From: Rhodoferax fermentans
Lineage (GTDB): Bacteria; Pseudomonadota; Gammaproteobacteria; Burkholderiales; Burkholderiaceae_C
Reading direction: 5' to 3'
Assembly: GCF_002017865.1 (NCBI RefSeq)
Contig: NZ_MTJN01000002.1
Span: 4,216,001 to 4,280,000 of the forward strand
Length of the DNA stretch: 64,000 nucleotides
Positions 35,468 to 45,042 of this stretch are shown here, piece after piece. The notes beneath the pieces were generated by a model that saw nothing but the letters and a program-made list of their open reading frames with translations, was not told the DNA's origin and ran no database searches. Numbering within the stretch: the first letter of the stretch is position 1; every line of letters begins with the position of its first letter. The position numbers were made by a program, and so were the translations under genes.

Positions 35468-35938
35468 ATGGACGCCTGGATCGACCCCCTTCTCAGCTGG
35501 CTTGCCCTGCCACAGTACGGCCTGAGCAGTGTGTTTGTGGTGGCCTTTGTGTCGGCCACATTGCTGCCCATGGGCTCCGAGCCAGCGGTGTTTGGCCTGG
35601 TTCAGCTCAACCCGCATCTGTTCTGGTCGGCCATCGGGGTGGCCACACTGGGCAACACCCTGGGTGGCGCGTTAACTTGGTGGATGGGCCTGGCCTCACA
35701 CAAGGTGGTGGACCGTTACCAGCATTCACCCCACCACCTGCGGGCGCTGGCTTGGCTCGAAAAACTTGGCCCCAAAGCCTGCCTGCTGGCCTGGCTGCCG
35801 GTGGTTGGTGACCCTCTGTGCGCGGTGGCGGGCTGGCTCAAACTGCCGTTCTGGCCCTGCCTGGTCTACATGGCGATTGGCAAGTTTGCCCGCTACCTGA
35901 CGATGACGGCGGTGCTGGTGGGTGCGTTTGGCGGCTGA
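35468..35938 (+). CDS. YqaA-like inner membrane protein of the SNARE-associated/VTT type
   Basis: This 156-residue polytopic membrane protein has about four spans. It resembles YqaA of the DedA/VTT group: PMGSEPAVFGLVQL and LGNTLGGALTWWMG form the first conserved helical loop, and LLAWLPVVGDPLCAVAGWL the second. DedA-like proteins are thought to move lipids or support the proton gradient; this shorter form has no defined role. The start is ATG 35468; the longer frame from 35300 is unlikely. A palindromic repeat separates it from convergent ychF. Confidence 0.85.
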   Translation: MDAWIDPLLSWLALPQYGLSSVFVVAFVSATLLPMGSEPAVFGLVQLNPHLFWSAIGVATLGNTLGGALTWWMGLASHKVVDRYQHSPHHLRALAWLEKLGPKACLLAWLPVVGDPLCAVAGWLKLPFWPCLVYMAIGKFARYLTMTAVLVGAFGG

Positions 35939-35962
35939 GCCACCATCACATACCGCTACACA

Positions 35963-36010
35963 CCTGATAGCTTCCAGCCCTTATCGATAAAGGGCCAGAG
36001 GCCGATTTGG
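35963..36010 (+). repeat. Interspersed palindromic repeat, copy 8
   Basis: It reads TGATAGCTTCCAGCCCTTAT, loop, ATAAAGGGCCAGAGGCC, GATTT. It lies between the convergent yqaA-like and ychF genes and ends about 13 bases from the ychF stop. Confidence 0.9.
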
Positions 36011-36022
36011 CTGATAAAGATA

Positions 36023-37108
36023 TCAGGAACTGAACAAGAAGTTCATCACGTCGCCATCCTTGACGACATAGTCCTTGCCTTCGGCGCGCATCTTGCCGGC
36101 ATCCTTGGCGCCTTGTTCACCTTTGAAAGCGATGAAGTCTTCATAAGCGATGGTCTGGGCACGGATGTAGCCCTTCTCGAAGTCGGTGTGGATCACACCG
36201 GCGGCTTGCGGCCCGGTGTCGCCCTTGTGGATGGTCCAGGCGCGCACTTCCTTGACACCGGCGGTGAAGTAAGTTTGCAGGCCCAGCAGGTCGTAGGCCG
36301 AGCGGATCAGGCGGTTCAGACCCGGCTCGTGCAGGCCGAGCTCTTCCAGGAACATCTGGCGGTCCTCGTCACTCATCTCGGCCATTTCGGCCTCCAGCTT
36401 GGCGCTGATTGCCACCACTGGGGCGTTCTGTGCGTGGGCGTAGGCGGTCAGCCGGTCCAGCAACGGGTTGTTGGTGAAGCCGTCTTCGGCCACATTGGCG
36501 ACAAACATCGCGGGCTTGGCGGTGATCAGGAAAAACTGCTTGAGCAGCGGCAATTCTTCCTTGCTGAAGTCGAGTGTGCGCACCGGCTTGGCCTCGTTGA
36601 GCGCCACTTGGCACTTTTCAAGAATCGCCACAAGTTTGGCCGACTCTTTGTCCCCCGAGCGTGCCAGCTTGGTGACACGGTGCAGGGCTTTTTCAACGGC
36701 GGCCAGGTCGGCCAGGCACAACTCGGTCTGGATCACCTCGATGTCGGAGATCGGGTCCACCTTGCCGGACACGTGCACCACGTTGTCGTCCTCAAAACAG
36801 CGCACCACGTTGATGGTGGCATCGGTCTCGCGGATGTGGGCCAGAAACTTGTTGCCCAGACCCTCGCCGGTGCTGGCGCCAGCCACAAGGCCCGCAATGT
36901 CCACAAACTCGACGATGGCGCGCTGCACTTTTTGCGGGTTCACGATGGCGGACAAGGCGTCCAGCCGCGCGTCCGGCACTTCCACAATGCCTACATTGGG
37001 CTCAATGGTGCAAAACGGGTAGTTTTCCGCAGCAATGCCTGCCTTGGTGAGTGCGTTGAACAGGGTCGATTTACCGACGTTGGGCAAGCCCACGATGCCA
37101 CATTTCAT
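36023..37108 (-). CDS. ychF: Redox-regulated ATPase YchF/Obg-like
   Basis: This 361-residue TRAFAC-class protein prefers ATP because of an altered G4 motif. G1 is [14 protein letters not shown] at 7-20, and G3 is [10 protein letters not shown]. The C-terminal TGS domain holds [14 protein letters not shown]. YchF binds the ribosome and is linked to oxidative stress responses. ATG 37108 ([14 protein letters not shown]) is preceded by TAGGAT; the frame from 37192 is an unneeded extension. It diverges from the FAD hydroxylase gene across about 117 bases. Confidence 0.97.
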   Translation of the reverse strand: MKCGIVGLPNVGKSTLFNALTKAGIAAENYPFCTIEPNVGIVEVPDARLDALSAIVNPQKVQRAIVEFVDIAGLVAGASTGEGLGNKFLAHIRETDATINVVRCFEDDNVVHVSGKVDPISDIEVIQTELCLADLAAVEKALHRVTKLARSGDKESAKLVAILEKCQVALNEAKPVRTLDFSKEELPLLKQFFLITAKPAMFVANVAEDGFTNNPLLDRLTAYAHAQNAPVVAISAKLEAEMAEMSDEDRQMFLEELGLHEPGLNRLIRSAYDLLGLQTYFTAGVKEVRAWTIHKGDTGPQAAGVIHTDFEKGYIRAQTIAYEDFIAFKGEQGAKDAGKMRAEGKDYVVKDGDVMNFLFSS

Positions 37109-37225
37109 AAAAATCCTAACGAGTTGGGGGCGCTCTGGCGCAGGGCCACACTGGCGCAAGCGGCCAGACTGGCTAAACCCTGGATTATCCATGAGGCCGC
37201 CGGGGCACTTCTACAATCATCCGCC

Positions 37226-38347
37226 ATGAAACACCAATATGACATCTGCATCCGGGGCGGCGGCATTGTGGGCCACACCCTGGCCCTGTTGCTGGCACGT
37301 GAGCGCCTGAAGGTGGCCCTGGTGGCCAAGCCACCGGCCCAGCCCGCAGCCAGCGCTGCGGATGTGCGCGCCTACGCCTTGAACGCCAAGTCCAGGGCGC
37401 TGCTGGAGTCGGTGCGCTGCTGGCCAGACGCGCAACACGCCACCGCCGTCACCCACATGCAGGTGTTGGGTGACGATGGCGGTGAGGTCAACTTCTCGGC
37501 ACCAGCGCTGGATGTCCCCGCCCTGACCTGGATTGTGGATGTGCCGCTGCTGGAGGCCCGGCTGGCCGAGGCGGTGCGTTTTCAGCCGCAGATCGAGCTG
37601 CTGGACAGCCCGGCACCCGCCAGCCTGATGGTGGTGTGTGAAGGCAAAAACAGCGCCACCCGGGCCGAGCTGGGTGTGGCGTTTGAGACAACACGCTACA
37701 GCCAGCGTGCGATTGCGACGCGCCTGAGCACCGAACAGGCCCACGGCCAGACCGCACGCCAGTGGTTCACGCAAGGCGAGATCCTGGCCTTTTTGCCACT
37801 CGGGGGTGAACAGGGCCACAGCGTGGGAATCGTCTGGTCGGTGCAGGAGAACCGGGTGGAGGCCCTGATGGCAGCCAGCGACGATGACTTTTGTGCCGAG
37901 CTGGGGCAAGTCAGCCAGCACTGTCTGGGCCAGTTGAAACTGGCCAGCCAGCGCGTGGCCTGGCCCTTGCAGGCCGCACAAGCCAGCCGCTGGATCGGCC
38001 ACACGGTCGACGGCCAGGCCTGGGCGCTGGCCGGTGATGCTGCTCACGCGGTGCACCCGCTGGCCGGGCAAGGGCTCAACCTGGGTCTGGGTGACGCGGC
38101 CGAACTGGCGCGCATTCTGCAAGGCCGCGCCTACTGGCGCCCGGTCAACGACCCCAAGCTGCTGCGCCAGTACGAGCGGGCTCGCCGTGCCGAGGTGGGC
38201 ACCACCGCACTGGCCATGGACGGCCTGCAGCGTCTGTTTTCCCGGAACAGCCCCAACTGGCAGGCCCTGCGCAACTGGGGCATGAACGGTTTTGAGCGCA
38301 GCGGCCAGGCCAAACAATGGGCGGCGCGTTACGCCATGGGCCTTTGA
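37226..38347 (+). CDS. UbiH/UbiF-family FAD-dependent hydroxylase
   Basis: This 373-residue flavin monooxygenase has the N-terminal dinucleotide fold GGGIVGHTLALLLARE and the FAD-binding LAGDAAHAVHPLAGQGLNLGLGD near residue 270. Members add hydroxyls to the ubiquinone ring. Which ring position this one targets (UbiH, UbiF, UbiI, UbiL or UbiM activity) cannot be decided from sequence. Between the two motifs the protein is somewhat shorter than usual. dsbC starts 20 bases downstream on the same strand, and ychF diverges. Confidence 0.85.
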   Translation: MKHQYDICIRGGGIVGHTLALLLARERLKVALVAKPPAQPAASAADVRAYALNAKSRALLESVRCWPDAQHATAVTHMQVLGDDGGEVNFSAPALDVPALTWIVDVPLLEARLAEAVRFQPQIELLDSPAPASLMVVCEGKNSATRAELGVAFETTRYSQRAIATRLSTEQAHGQTARQWFTQGEILAFLPLGGEQGHSVGIVWSVQENRVEALMAASDDDFCAELGQVSQHCLGQLKLASQRVAWPLQAAQASRWIGHTVDGQAWALAGDAAHAVHPLAGQGLNLGLGDAAELARILQGRAYWRPVNDPKLLRQYERARRAEVGTTALAMDGLQRLFSRNSPNWQALRNWGMNGFERSGQAKQWAARYAMGL

Positions 38348-38367
38348 AAATCTCTACCGGAACCACA

Positions 38368-39090
38368 ATGAAACGACTCTCTCACCTGATCACCTGCGCC
38401 GCGCTGCTGGCCACCTGCACCCTCACCAGCGCCTTGGCGCAAGAGGCGGCCATCCGCAAAAACCTGGGTGAGCGTGTGCCCCAACTCGGCAAGATTGATG
38501 AAGTCAGCAAAACACCCATCGCCGGTGTCTACGAGCTGCGCATCAACGGCACCGACATCCTGTACACCGACGCCCAAGGCGACTTCCTGATCCAGGGCAA
38601 CCTGATCGACACCAAACAGCGCCGCAACCTGACCGAGGAGCGGGTGGACAAACTCAGCGCCATCCAGTTCGACAGCCTGCCGTTCAAGGACGCCTTCACC
38701 ATCGTGCGAGGCAACGGCAAACGCAAGCTGGCGGTGTTTGAGGACCCCAACTGCGGCTACTGCAAACGGTTCGAGGAAGGCCTGCAACAGATCAACAATG
38801 TGACGGTCTACATGTTCCTCTACCCGGTGCTGGGGCCGAACTCGGTCGACAAGAGCAAAACCATCTGGTGTGCCAAAGACAAAGCCAAAAGCTGGAGCGA
38901 CTGGATGCTCAAAGGGGTGGAGCCCAGCAGCGCCAAATGTGACAGCACTGCGGTGGACCGCAATGTGCAACTGGGTAAAAAACACAAGATCAACGGCACC
39001 CCCACCCTGATTTTTGCCGACGGCACCCGGGTGCCGGGCGCGATTGGCCCAGACCAGGTGGAAAAACAACTCGACCAGGCAGGCAGCTAA
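38368..39090 (+). CDS. dsbC: Periplasmic disulfide isomerase DsbC
   Basis: This 240-residue exported protein has a signal peptide of about 24 residues (ending SALA). The N-terminal dimerisation domain precedes a thioredoxin fold with active site CGYC at 129-132 and the cis-proline loop NGTPTLIF. A second cysteine pair (TIWCAKD and SAKCDS) matches the structural disulfide of DsbC. It corrects wrong disulfides in the periplasm and is kept reduced by DsbD. ATG 38368 is followed by a typical signal; the frame open to 38317 is ignored. An M61 peptidase follows by 12 bases. Confidence 0.95.
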   Translation: MKRLSHLITCAALLATCTLTSALAQEAAIRKNLGERVPQLGKIDEVSKTPIAGVYELRINGTDILYTDAQGDFLIQGNLIDTKQRRNLTEERVDKLSAIQFDSLPFKDAFTIVRGNGKRKLAVFEDPNCGYCKRFEEGLQQINNVTVYMFLYPVLGPNSVDKSKTIWCAKDKAKSWSDWMLKGVEPSSAKCDSTAVDRNVQLGKKHKINGTPTLIFADGTRVPGAIGPDQVEKQLDQAGS

Positions 39091-39102
39091 CAGAGACAAC
39101 CC

Positions 39103-40902
39103 ATGCAAGCCATCCACTACCAGATCAGCGCACACGACTTACACGCCCACCTGTTTGACATCACCCTGAACATCCCTAGCCCGGCCGCCCAACAGGTGGT
39201 GAGCCTGCCGGTATGGATTGCCGGCAGTTACCTGGTGCGCGAATTTGCCAAACACCTGCAGAATTTGAGCGCCCGCCAGGGTAAAAAGGCCGTGGCCATC
39301 ACCCAGCTCGACAAAAACAGCTGGCAAATCGATTGCCAGGCCGGCAAACCACTGAGCCTGAACTACCAAGTGTATGCCTTTGACAACTCGGTGCGCACCG
39401 CCTGGCTGGACGCCCAACGTGGTTTCTTCAACGGCACCAGCCTGTGCCTGCGGGTGCATGGCCAGGAAGACCAGCCTCAGCAACTAACCCTGTCCAAAGA
39501 CGGTCTGCCCGCTGACTGGCAGGTGGCCACCGCGTTGCGGCCAGAAAAAACCACACCCAAAGGTTTTGGCAGCTACCTGGCCGAGAACTACGACGAACTG
39601 GTCGATTCACCGGTGGAGCTGGGCGCCTTCTGGAGCGGCAGCTTCAGCGCCGGCGGGGTGGAACACCGTTTTGTGGTGGCCGGTGCCTGCGCCAGTTTTG
39701 ACGGCGCACGCCTGCTGGCTGACACCCAGGCCATTTGTGAAGCCGAAATGACCTTCTGGCACGGCAAACCAAGCAAAGGCAAGCCACGCAGCACCAAAAA
39801 CCGCCCACCGCACGACCGGTATGTCTTCATGCTCAACGCGGTGGACAACAGTTATGGCGGGCTGGAGCACCGCCACAGCACCGCGCTGATCTGCAAACGC
39901 TCTGATCTGCCACGCATTGGGCAAAGCCGCAACTTGAGCGCCACGGACGGCTACACCAACCTGCTGGGCCTGATTTGCCACGAGTACTTTCACACCTGGA
40001 ACGTCAAGCGCCTGCGCCCGGCAGAGTTGACCCGTTATGACTATGGACGCGAGAACTACACCGAGCTGTTGTGGTTTTTTGAAGGCTTCACGAGTTATTA
40101 CGACGACCTGCTGCTGCGCCGCGCCGGGCTGATCGACAACGCCACCTACCTGGCGCTGCTGTGCAAAAACATCAATGTCGTGCAACAAAGCCCGGGGCGC
40201 CTGGTGCAAACAGTGGCGCAGGCCAGTTTTGACGCCTGGGTCAAATACTACCGGCAGGACGAAAACAGCCCCAACGCCACCATCAGTTATTACACCAAGG
40301 GCGCGCTGGTGGCACTGTGCCTGGACATGAGCCTGCGCCAGGGCGGCAAAACCAACCTGGACGCGGTGATGCGGACCCTGTGGCAACGCTGCCAAGGCGG
40401 CCCGATGACCGAGGCCGACGTGCTGGCCGTGTTACAGGAACTCTCGGGCGAGTCCTACGCCGAACGCCTGGCAGCCTGGGTGCACAGCACGGCCGAGCTG
40501 CCGCTGCAGGCCCTGCTGCGTGCGCAGGGGGTGGACTATCTGGAAGAGGCTGCGAGCCTGGCCGATCAGTTGGGCCTCAAGCTCACCGAGTCAGGCGGCA
40601 TCCGTATCAAGACCGTGTTACGTGGCAGCGCCGCCGAGACGGCCGGGTTTGCGGCGGGTGACGAATGGCTGGCGGTGTTGCCCGCAGCGGGCAAAGGTCA
40701 AACGGCTGGCGGCTGGCGCCTCAACAAACTGGATGAACTGCCGCTGTACGTAGACCTCACCCATCCATTTCAGGCCCTGGTCGCGCGTGACCAACGCCTG
40801 ATGCACTTGCCAGTCCGTTTGACCAAAGGCGTCACCCAGGTCAAACTCTCGGCCAGCCCGAGCCAACAGCTGGAGGCCTGGCTGGAAACACAAAAACAAT
40901 AG
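39103..40902 (+). CDS. M61-family glycyl aminopeptidase with PDZ domain
   Basis: This 599-residue protein has the zinc site [14 protein letters not shown] (H293, E294, H297) and the distal Glu near [17 protein letters not shown], both of peptidase family M61. A PDZ domain follows near residue 510. Family members cleave N-terminal glycine from peptides. No signal peptide is seen. It begins 12 bases after dsbC, so both may share a message. The stop TAG at 40900-40902 lies in a palindromic repeat. Confidence 0.9.
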   Translation: MQAIHYQISAHDLHAHLFDITLNIPSPAAQQVVSLPVWIAGSYLVREFAKHLQNLSARQGKKAVAITQLDKNSWQIDCQAGKPLSLNYQVYAFDNSVRTAWLDAQRGFFNGTSLCLRVHGQEDQPQQLTLSKDGLPADWQVATALRPEKTTPKGFGSYLAENYDELVDSPVELGAFWSGSFSAGGVEHRFVVAGACASFDGARLLADTQAICEAEMTFWHGKPSKGKPRSTKNRPPHDRYVFMLNAVDNSYGGLEHRHSTALICKRSDLPRIGQSRNLSATDGYTNLLGLICHEYFHTWNVKRLRPAELTRYDYGRENYTELLWFFEGFTSYYDDLLLRRAGLIDNATYLALLCKNINVVQQSPGRLVQTVAQASFDAWVKYYRQDENSPNATISYYTKGALVALCLDMSLRQGGKTNLDAVMRTLWQRCQGGPMTEADVLAVLQELSGESYAERLAAWVHSTAELPLQALLRAQGVDYLEEAASLADQLGLKLTESGGIRIKTVLRGSAAETAGFAAGDEWLAVLPAAGKGQTAGGWRLNKLDELPLYVDLTHPFQALVARDQRLMHLPVRLTKGVTQVKLSASPSQQLEAWLETQKQ

Positions 40903-40942
40903 CTATCAGCCCTTTTGGAATAAGGGCTACAGGCCATTTTCT
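40898..40942 (+). repeat. Interspersed palindromic repeat, copy 9
   Basis: It reads AATAGCTATCAGCCCTTTT, loop, ATAAGGGCTACAGGCC, ATTTTC. Its TAG at 40900-40902 is the stop codon of the M61 peptidase. Confidence 0.93.
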
Positions 40943-40975
40943 TATTCAAGTGTTTGTATTCACCAAGGAGTCGGC

Positions 40976-41755
40976 ATGAGCTACGAACTGATCACCGTGC
41001 GTGTGGAAGCGGGCAAGGTTGGCATCATCACCCTGAACCGGCCCAAACAGCTCAATGCGCTCAACGACCAGCTGATGAGCGAGCTGGGCACGGCGTTGCA
41101 GGCCTTTGACGCGGACAGCGCCATTGCCTGCACGATCCTCACCGGCAGCGAAAAAGCCTTTGCCGCCGGTGCCGACATCGGCGCCATGGCCAGCTACAGC
41201 TTTGCCGACGCCTACAAGGGCGACTTCATCACCCGCAACTGGGAACAAATCCGCAGCGTGCGCAAACCGGTGATTGCCGCAGTGAGCGGTTTTGCGCTGG
41301 GCGGCGGTTGTGAACTGGCGATGATGTGTGACTTCATCATCGCCGCCGACAACGCCAAATTTGGCCAGCCCGAGATCAAACTCGGCATCATCCCCGGCGC
41401 CGGTGGCACACAACGCTTGCCGCGTGCAGTGGGCAAGGCCAAAGCCATGGACATGGCGCTGACCGGCCGCATGATGGATGCGGTCGAGGCCGAACGCGCC
41501 GGGCTGGTCAGCCGTGTGGTGCCGCTGGACAAGCTGATGGACGAGGCCCTGGGCGCGGCCCTGATGATCAGCGAGTTCTCGCAGATCGCGGTCATGGCGG
41601 CCAAGGAGTCGGTCAACCGCGCGTTTGAAGGTAGCTTGAGTGATGGTGTGATGTTTGAGCGCCGCCTGTTCCACGCCTTGTTTGCCACGGCCGACCAGAA
41701 AGAAGGCATGGACGCCTTCGTCAACAAACGCAAAGCCAACTTCAGTCACCAATAA
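40976..41755 (+). CDS. Enoyl-CoA hydratase
   Basis: This 259-residue crotonase-fold enzyme hydrates trans-2-enoyl-CoA in fatty acid or aromatic acid breakdown. The oxyanion hole lies in [11 protein letters not shown] and [14 protein letters not shown], and the two catalytic glutamates are in GCELAM and [25 protein letters not shown] 40976 follows AAGGAG. The sequence is close to short-chain enoyl-CoA hydratases often named PaaF or Ech, but the physiological substrate is not evident. The gene stands alone between a palindromic repeat and the tRNA-Met promoter. Confidence 0.92.
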   Translation: MSYELITVRVEAGKVGIITLNRPKQLNALNDQLMSELGTALQAFDADSAIACTILTGSEKAFAAGADIGAMASYSFADAYKGDFITRNWEQIRSVRKPVIAAVSGFALGGGCELAMMCDFIIAADNAKFGQPEIKLGIIPGAGGTQRLPRAVGKAKAMDMALTGRMMDAVEAERAGLVSRVVPLDKLMDEALGAALMISEFSQIAVMAAKESVNRAFEGSLSDGVMFERRLFHALFATADQKEGMDAFVNKRKANFSHQ

Positions 41756-41768
41756 CGGACAACCCAGT

Positions 41769-41799
41769 TTGCCAAAAGGCCATTTCTTCCCGCTATAAT
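41769..41799 (+). promoter_or_regulatory. Promoter of the tRNA-Met gene
   Basis: TATAAT at 41794-41799 is a consensus -10, 11 bases before the tRNA. TTGCCA at 41769-41774 is a possible -35 with a long 19-base spacer. Confidence 0.65.
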
Positions 41800-41810
41800 C
41801 TTGCCTCGTT

Positions 41811-41887
41811 GGTGATATAGCTCAGCTGGTTAGAGCGCAGCATTCATAATGCTGATGTCGGTGGTTCAAATCCACCTATCACCACCA
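41811..41887 (+). tRNA. tRNA-Met (CAT anticodon)
   Basis: The 77-base cloverleaf has acceptor GGTGATA pairing with TATCACC, D arm GCTCAGCTGGTTAGAGC, anticodon arm CAGCA-TTCATAA-TGCTG with anticodon CAT, a five-base variable loop and T arm GGTGG-TTCAAAT-CCACC. The CCA end is encoded. A paired G1-C72 means it is not the initiator. A lysidine-modified tRNA-Ile(CAT) is possible in principle, but the body resembles elongator tRNA-Met of this order of bacteria. Confidence 0.97.
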
Positions 41888-41906
41888 AGATTTTTCAGGA
41901 AACCTC

Positions 41907-41946
41907 AAAAACCCGCACGCTCTCCAGCCTGGCGGGTTTTTTGTTG
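41907..41946 (+). terminator. Terminator after tRNA-Met
   Basis: AAAAACCCGC (41907-41916) pairs perfectly with GCGGGTTTTT (41932-41941) across a 15-base loop, and the T-rich run continues. It ends 20 to 60 bases after the tRNA. Confidence 0.88.
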
Positions 41947-41992
41947 TCTTACGCCCAGTCCATGGCGTTGCTCTACATCGGAGGTATTGGGT

Positions 41993-42547
41993 TTGTCTGA
42001 TCGGAAAAAAAGGATAGGTGCCAGCGGCTGGTTGGGCGTTGTTCTGCTGGCTGCTGTGGGGGCGGCCGCATGGTTCAGGCAGGAGCTTGTGCCGGTCTGG
42101 GCCTTGGCCCAACCCACCATCGAGCCGCTGTGGCAACACCTCAGAACCCCTTCACAGTGGCCCAACTGGGTGGCCTACCTGGTCAGCATCCCGTCGGTGC
42201 TGGCCGTGTTGTTCCTGGGCTGGCGTTACCTGCAGTACCGGAAAAGCAGCCGACGCCTGTTCAAGCAGCTGAGTTATCTGGGCTCGGTCTGGCGTTGGAA
42301 CAGCCCGGCAGACCTGCCCATGGCCTTGAAACCCTACTGCCCCAACTGCAACGCCCTGCTGGTCTACGAAGAACTGGGCGGACGAGCTGGCAACCAGTCG
42401 CAATCGGTGGCGCTGCACTGTGAAGCCTGCCAGACCATCCCGACCGAACAACCCGGCACCTGGAAATACCTGCAGGCGCGCGCCGCGCGCGAGATCGAGC
42501 GCCTGATCCGCACCGGTGAATGGCGGCAACATGTGCCAGGCCATTAA
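41993..42547 (+). CDS. Membrane protein with C-terminal CxxC zinc-finger-like domain, TTG start
   Basis: This 184-residue protein most likely starts at TTG 41993 because GGAGG (41980-41984) lies 8 bases upstream. The frame further 5' runs through the terminator and tRNA. Two hydrophobic spans follow (GWLGVVLLAAVGAAAWF and WVAYLVSIPSVLAVLFLGW). The C-terminal part carries CPNCNALLVYEE and HCEACQT, two CxxC pairs that could bind zinc. I do not recognise the family; a membrane-anchored zinc-ribbon protein is the safe description. Confidence 0.7.
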   Translation: MSDRKKRIGASGWLGVVLLAAVGAAAWFRQELVPVWALAQPTIEPLWQHLRTPSQWPNWVAYLVSIPSVLAVLFLGWRYLQYRKSSRRLFKQLSYLGSVWRWNSPADLPMALKPYCPNCNALLVYEELGGRAGNQSQSVALHCEACQTIPTEQPGTWKYLQARAAREIERLIRTGEWRQHVPGH

Positions 42548-42645
42548 AGCGGTGAAACCAATCGCCCACCCGCTCTTGCGGGGCCTGCGGCTCTGATACC
42601 CTTGTGGCCAAACCACCACCGCAGCAACCAAGCCAAAACTGATCC

Positions 42646-44040
42646 ATGAAACCCCACCTTGGTCTGTTGTTTGCGGGTCTGTTCACCACGCTGTGTGCCC
42701 AGGCGCAGTCGCCTTCGCTGACGTTTGAGTCGGCCTGGGATCGTCTTCAAGCCGGCTCTGACCAGCTGGCTGCGGCCCAAGCCGGGGTGGACAGCAAAGC
42801 CCTGCAGTCCCAAGGCCTCCAGGGCCTGGGTGGGCCGGTGGTGCAGCTGAGCGCCGCTGCGTACGCCTACAACCTGAACCTGGATGTGAATCTGGACACG
42901 GTCAACAAAAGCCTGTCCCAGATCGGCCAGCAGCTGCCCCCATCACTGCACGCCATCGGCATCAGCCTGCCGCAGTTGCCGTCGAGCTACAGCTACAACC
43001 GATCGGACACCGGCACCACCAAAAACATCTCCTTCGTCTGGCCGATCTACACCGGTGGTGTGACCGACGCGGTGCGTGGTTTTGTGCAGGCCCAAGGCGA
43101 TGAAGCCCGTGCCGATGCCGACAAAACCGGCCAGGCGCTGATGACCCAACTGGTGCAGCGTTATTTTGGTGCCCAGCTCAGCGCCCGGGCCGCTGGTTTG
43201 CGCCAGGCGGCGCTGGATGACATCAGTCAACACGATGCGGCGACCGCCAAGATGCTGGCCTCAGGCGTGATCTCGCGGGTCGAACGGCTGCAAGCACAGG
43301 TCGCGCTCGAAGAAGCCCGGCGCCAGGCCCAGAAAGCCCGCAGTGATGCCGAACTGGCTGCCGTGGCGCTGGCACGCACCCTGCAGATGGAGGCGCTGGT
43401 GACACCGGCCACTCCGCTGTTTGTGTTGACCCAGCCGGTGGAGCCGCTGGCCCATTTTTTGTCGGAGGCGCTCTCGCGCCACCCCGGGCTGGCCAAGGTG
43501 GCTGCCAAACAGGCGCAGGCCGAGCAGTTGCACCAGGGCCAGGAAGGTTTGCGCAAACCCCAGGTGTTTGCCTTTGGTCAACGTCAGTTGCAAACCGGCC
43601 AGGCCGATTGGGTGGCCGGGGTCGGGGTGCGCTGGACGCTGTTTGATGCGGTCGACCGCGACCTGTTGGCCGCCGCCTCAGCCAAGCAGATTGAACAAGC
43701 TCAGCGCACCGAGCAACAAGCACGCAGCGACATCAGCTTGCTGGTCGAGAAAAACTGGCGCCAGCTCGAACAGACACGGCGCCAGTTTTTGGCCACCGAG
43801 CCCGGTGTGACCCTGGCCAAAGAGGTGCTGCGCCTGCGCCGCGCCGCCTTGCGCGAAGGCACCGGCACCGTGCTGGAGCTGATGGATGCCGACGTCAACC
43901 TGGCCAAGGTGGAAACCGAACGCGCCCAGGTGGCCTACGACTATGTGCTGGCCCTGGCCAGTTTGCTCGAGAGCTGCGGCCTGTCTGACAGCTTCAGCCG
44001 TTATGCCAGCCGCGCCGATGTGAGGATAGAGGGATCATGA
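42646..44040 (+). CDS. TolC-like outer membrane channel
   Basis: This 464-residue outer membrane efflux protein has a signal peptide (ends near residue 21, CAQAQS) and two repeats of long helices and strands as in TolC. It should form the outer membrane exit for the export system encoded by the next three genes. Its last codons overlap the HlyD-like gene start in ATGA (44037-44040), so the four genes form an operon that starts here. The transported compound is unknown. Confidence 0.85.
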   Translation: MKPHLGLLFAGLFTTLCAQAQSPSLTFESAWDRLQAGSDQLAAAQAGVDSKALQSQGLQGLGGPVVQLSAAAYAYNLNLDVNLDTVNKSLSQIGQQLPPSLHAIGISLPQLPSSYSYNRSDTGTTKNISFVWPIYTGGVTDAVRGFVQAQGDEARADADKTGQALMTQLVQRYFGAQLSARAAGLRQAALDDISQHDAATAKMLASGVISRVERLQAQVALEEARRQAQKARSDAELAAVALARTLQMEALVTPATPLFVLTQPVEPLAHFLSEALSRHPGLAKVAAKQAQAEQLHQGQEGLRKPQVFAFGQRQLQTGQADWVAGVGVRWTLFDAVDRDLLAAASAKQIEQAQRTEQQARSDISLLVEKNWRQLEQTRRQFLATEPGVTLAKEVLRLRRAALREGTGTVLELMDADVNLAKVETERAQVAYDYVLALASLLESCGLSDSFSRYASRADVRIEGS

Positions 44041-45020
44041 CAACAAGCCGACCCGTGAAAAATGTGGCACTGGGCGTTGCGGCCGCTGCCGTGGTGGCCC
44101 TGCTGGCCTATGGTTTCTGGCAAGCCAGCCAGCCCGCACCGGAAGTGTTCCAGGGCCAGATGGAGGCGCATGAAACCGACATCGCGCCCAAGGTCACCGC
44201 CCGCATCGCCGAGGTGTTAGTCCAGGAAGGTGACCAAGTTCAGGTAGGCAGCACGCTGATGCGCACCAACAGCCCCGAAGTAAGCGCCAAACTGGCCCAG
44301 GCCACCGGCGCCCAGCTGGCGGCCCAGGCCCTGTCTGACAAGGCCCAGAACGGTGCCCGCCCGCAAGAGATTGAGATGGCTCGGCTGCAGTGGCAGCGCG
44401 CCCAGTCAGCCGCTGAGCTGGCCGAGGTCTCGTACAAACGGGTGGCCGGTCTGGCCAAAGACGGTCTGGTGGCGGACCAAAAACGTGACGAGGCTTATGC
44501 CAACTTCAGCACCTCACGCGACCAGGCGCTGGCCGCCAAAGCCCAGTACGAGCTGGCACGCGCGGGCGCACGGGCCGAAGACAAGGCTGCCGCCAAGGCC
44601 CAGGTGCAACAGGTCAGCGGTGTGGTCGCCGAGGTGCAAGCGGCCCAGGACGAAACCGCGTTGAAAAGCCCGGTGGCCGGTGAGGTGGCCAAGGTACTGG
44701 CCAAGGTGGGCGAACTCTCCGCCCAGGGTGTGGCGGTGGTCACGGTGGTGGACCTGGCCGACCAATGGGTGGTGCTCAATGTGCGTGAAGACCGTCTGCA
44801 GCGTTTTGCCAACGGCAGCGAGTTTGACGCGGTGCTGCCTGCGCTAGGCAATCGGCAGGTGCGCTTCAAGGTGTTTTACACCGCTGTTTTGCCCGATTTC
44901 GCCACCTGGCGCGCCACCCGTGCCGGGCAAGGTTTTGATGCCCGCACCTTTGAGGTCAAGGCCCGGCCGCTCGCACGCATCGAAGGCGCTCGCTCCGGCA
45001 TGAGTGTGCTGGTGCAGTGA
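44037..45020 (+). CDS. HlyD-family membrane fusion protein
   Basis: This 327-residue periplasmic adaptor has one N-terminal membrane span (residues 9-26), a lipoyl-like domain (EAHETDIAPKVTARIAEVLVQEGDQVQVGS), a long coiled coil and a second lipoyl half (LKSPVAGEVAKVLAKVGELSAQG). It bridges inner-membrane permeases to the TolC-like channel. It is closest in layout to YhiI/EmrA-like adaptors that work with ABC-2 permeases. It overlaps the channel gene by 4 bases. Confidence 0.9.
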   Translation: MTTSRPVKNVALGVAAAAVVALLAYGFWQASQPAPEVFQGQMEAHETDIAPKVTARIAEVLVQEGDQVQVGSTLMRTNSPEVSAKLAQATGAQLAAQALSDKAQNGARPQEIEMARLQWQRAQSAAELAEVSYKRVAGLAKDGLVADQKRDEAYANFSTSRDQALAAKAQYELARAGARAEDKAAAKAQVQQVSGVVAEVQAAQDETALKSPVAGEVAKVLAKVGELSAQGVAVVTVVDLADQWVVLNVREDRLQRFANGSEFDAVLPALGNRQVRFKVFYTAVLPDFATWRATRAGQGFDARTFEVKARPLARIEGARSGMSVLVQ

Positions 45021-45042
45021 ACCAACGGCCCGGCAGCGTGGC

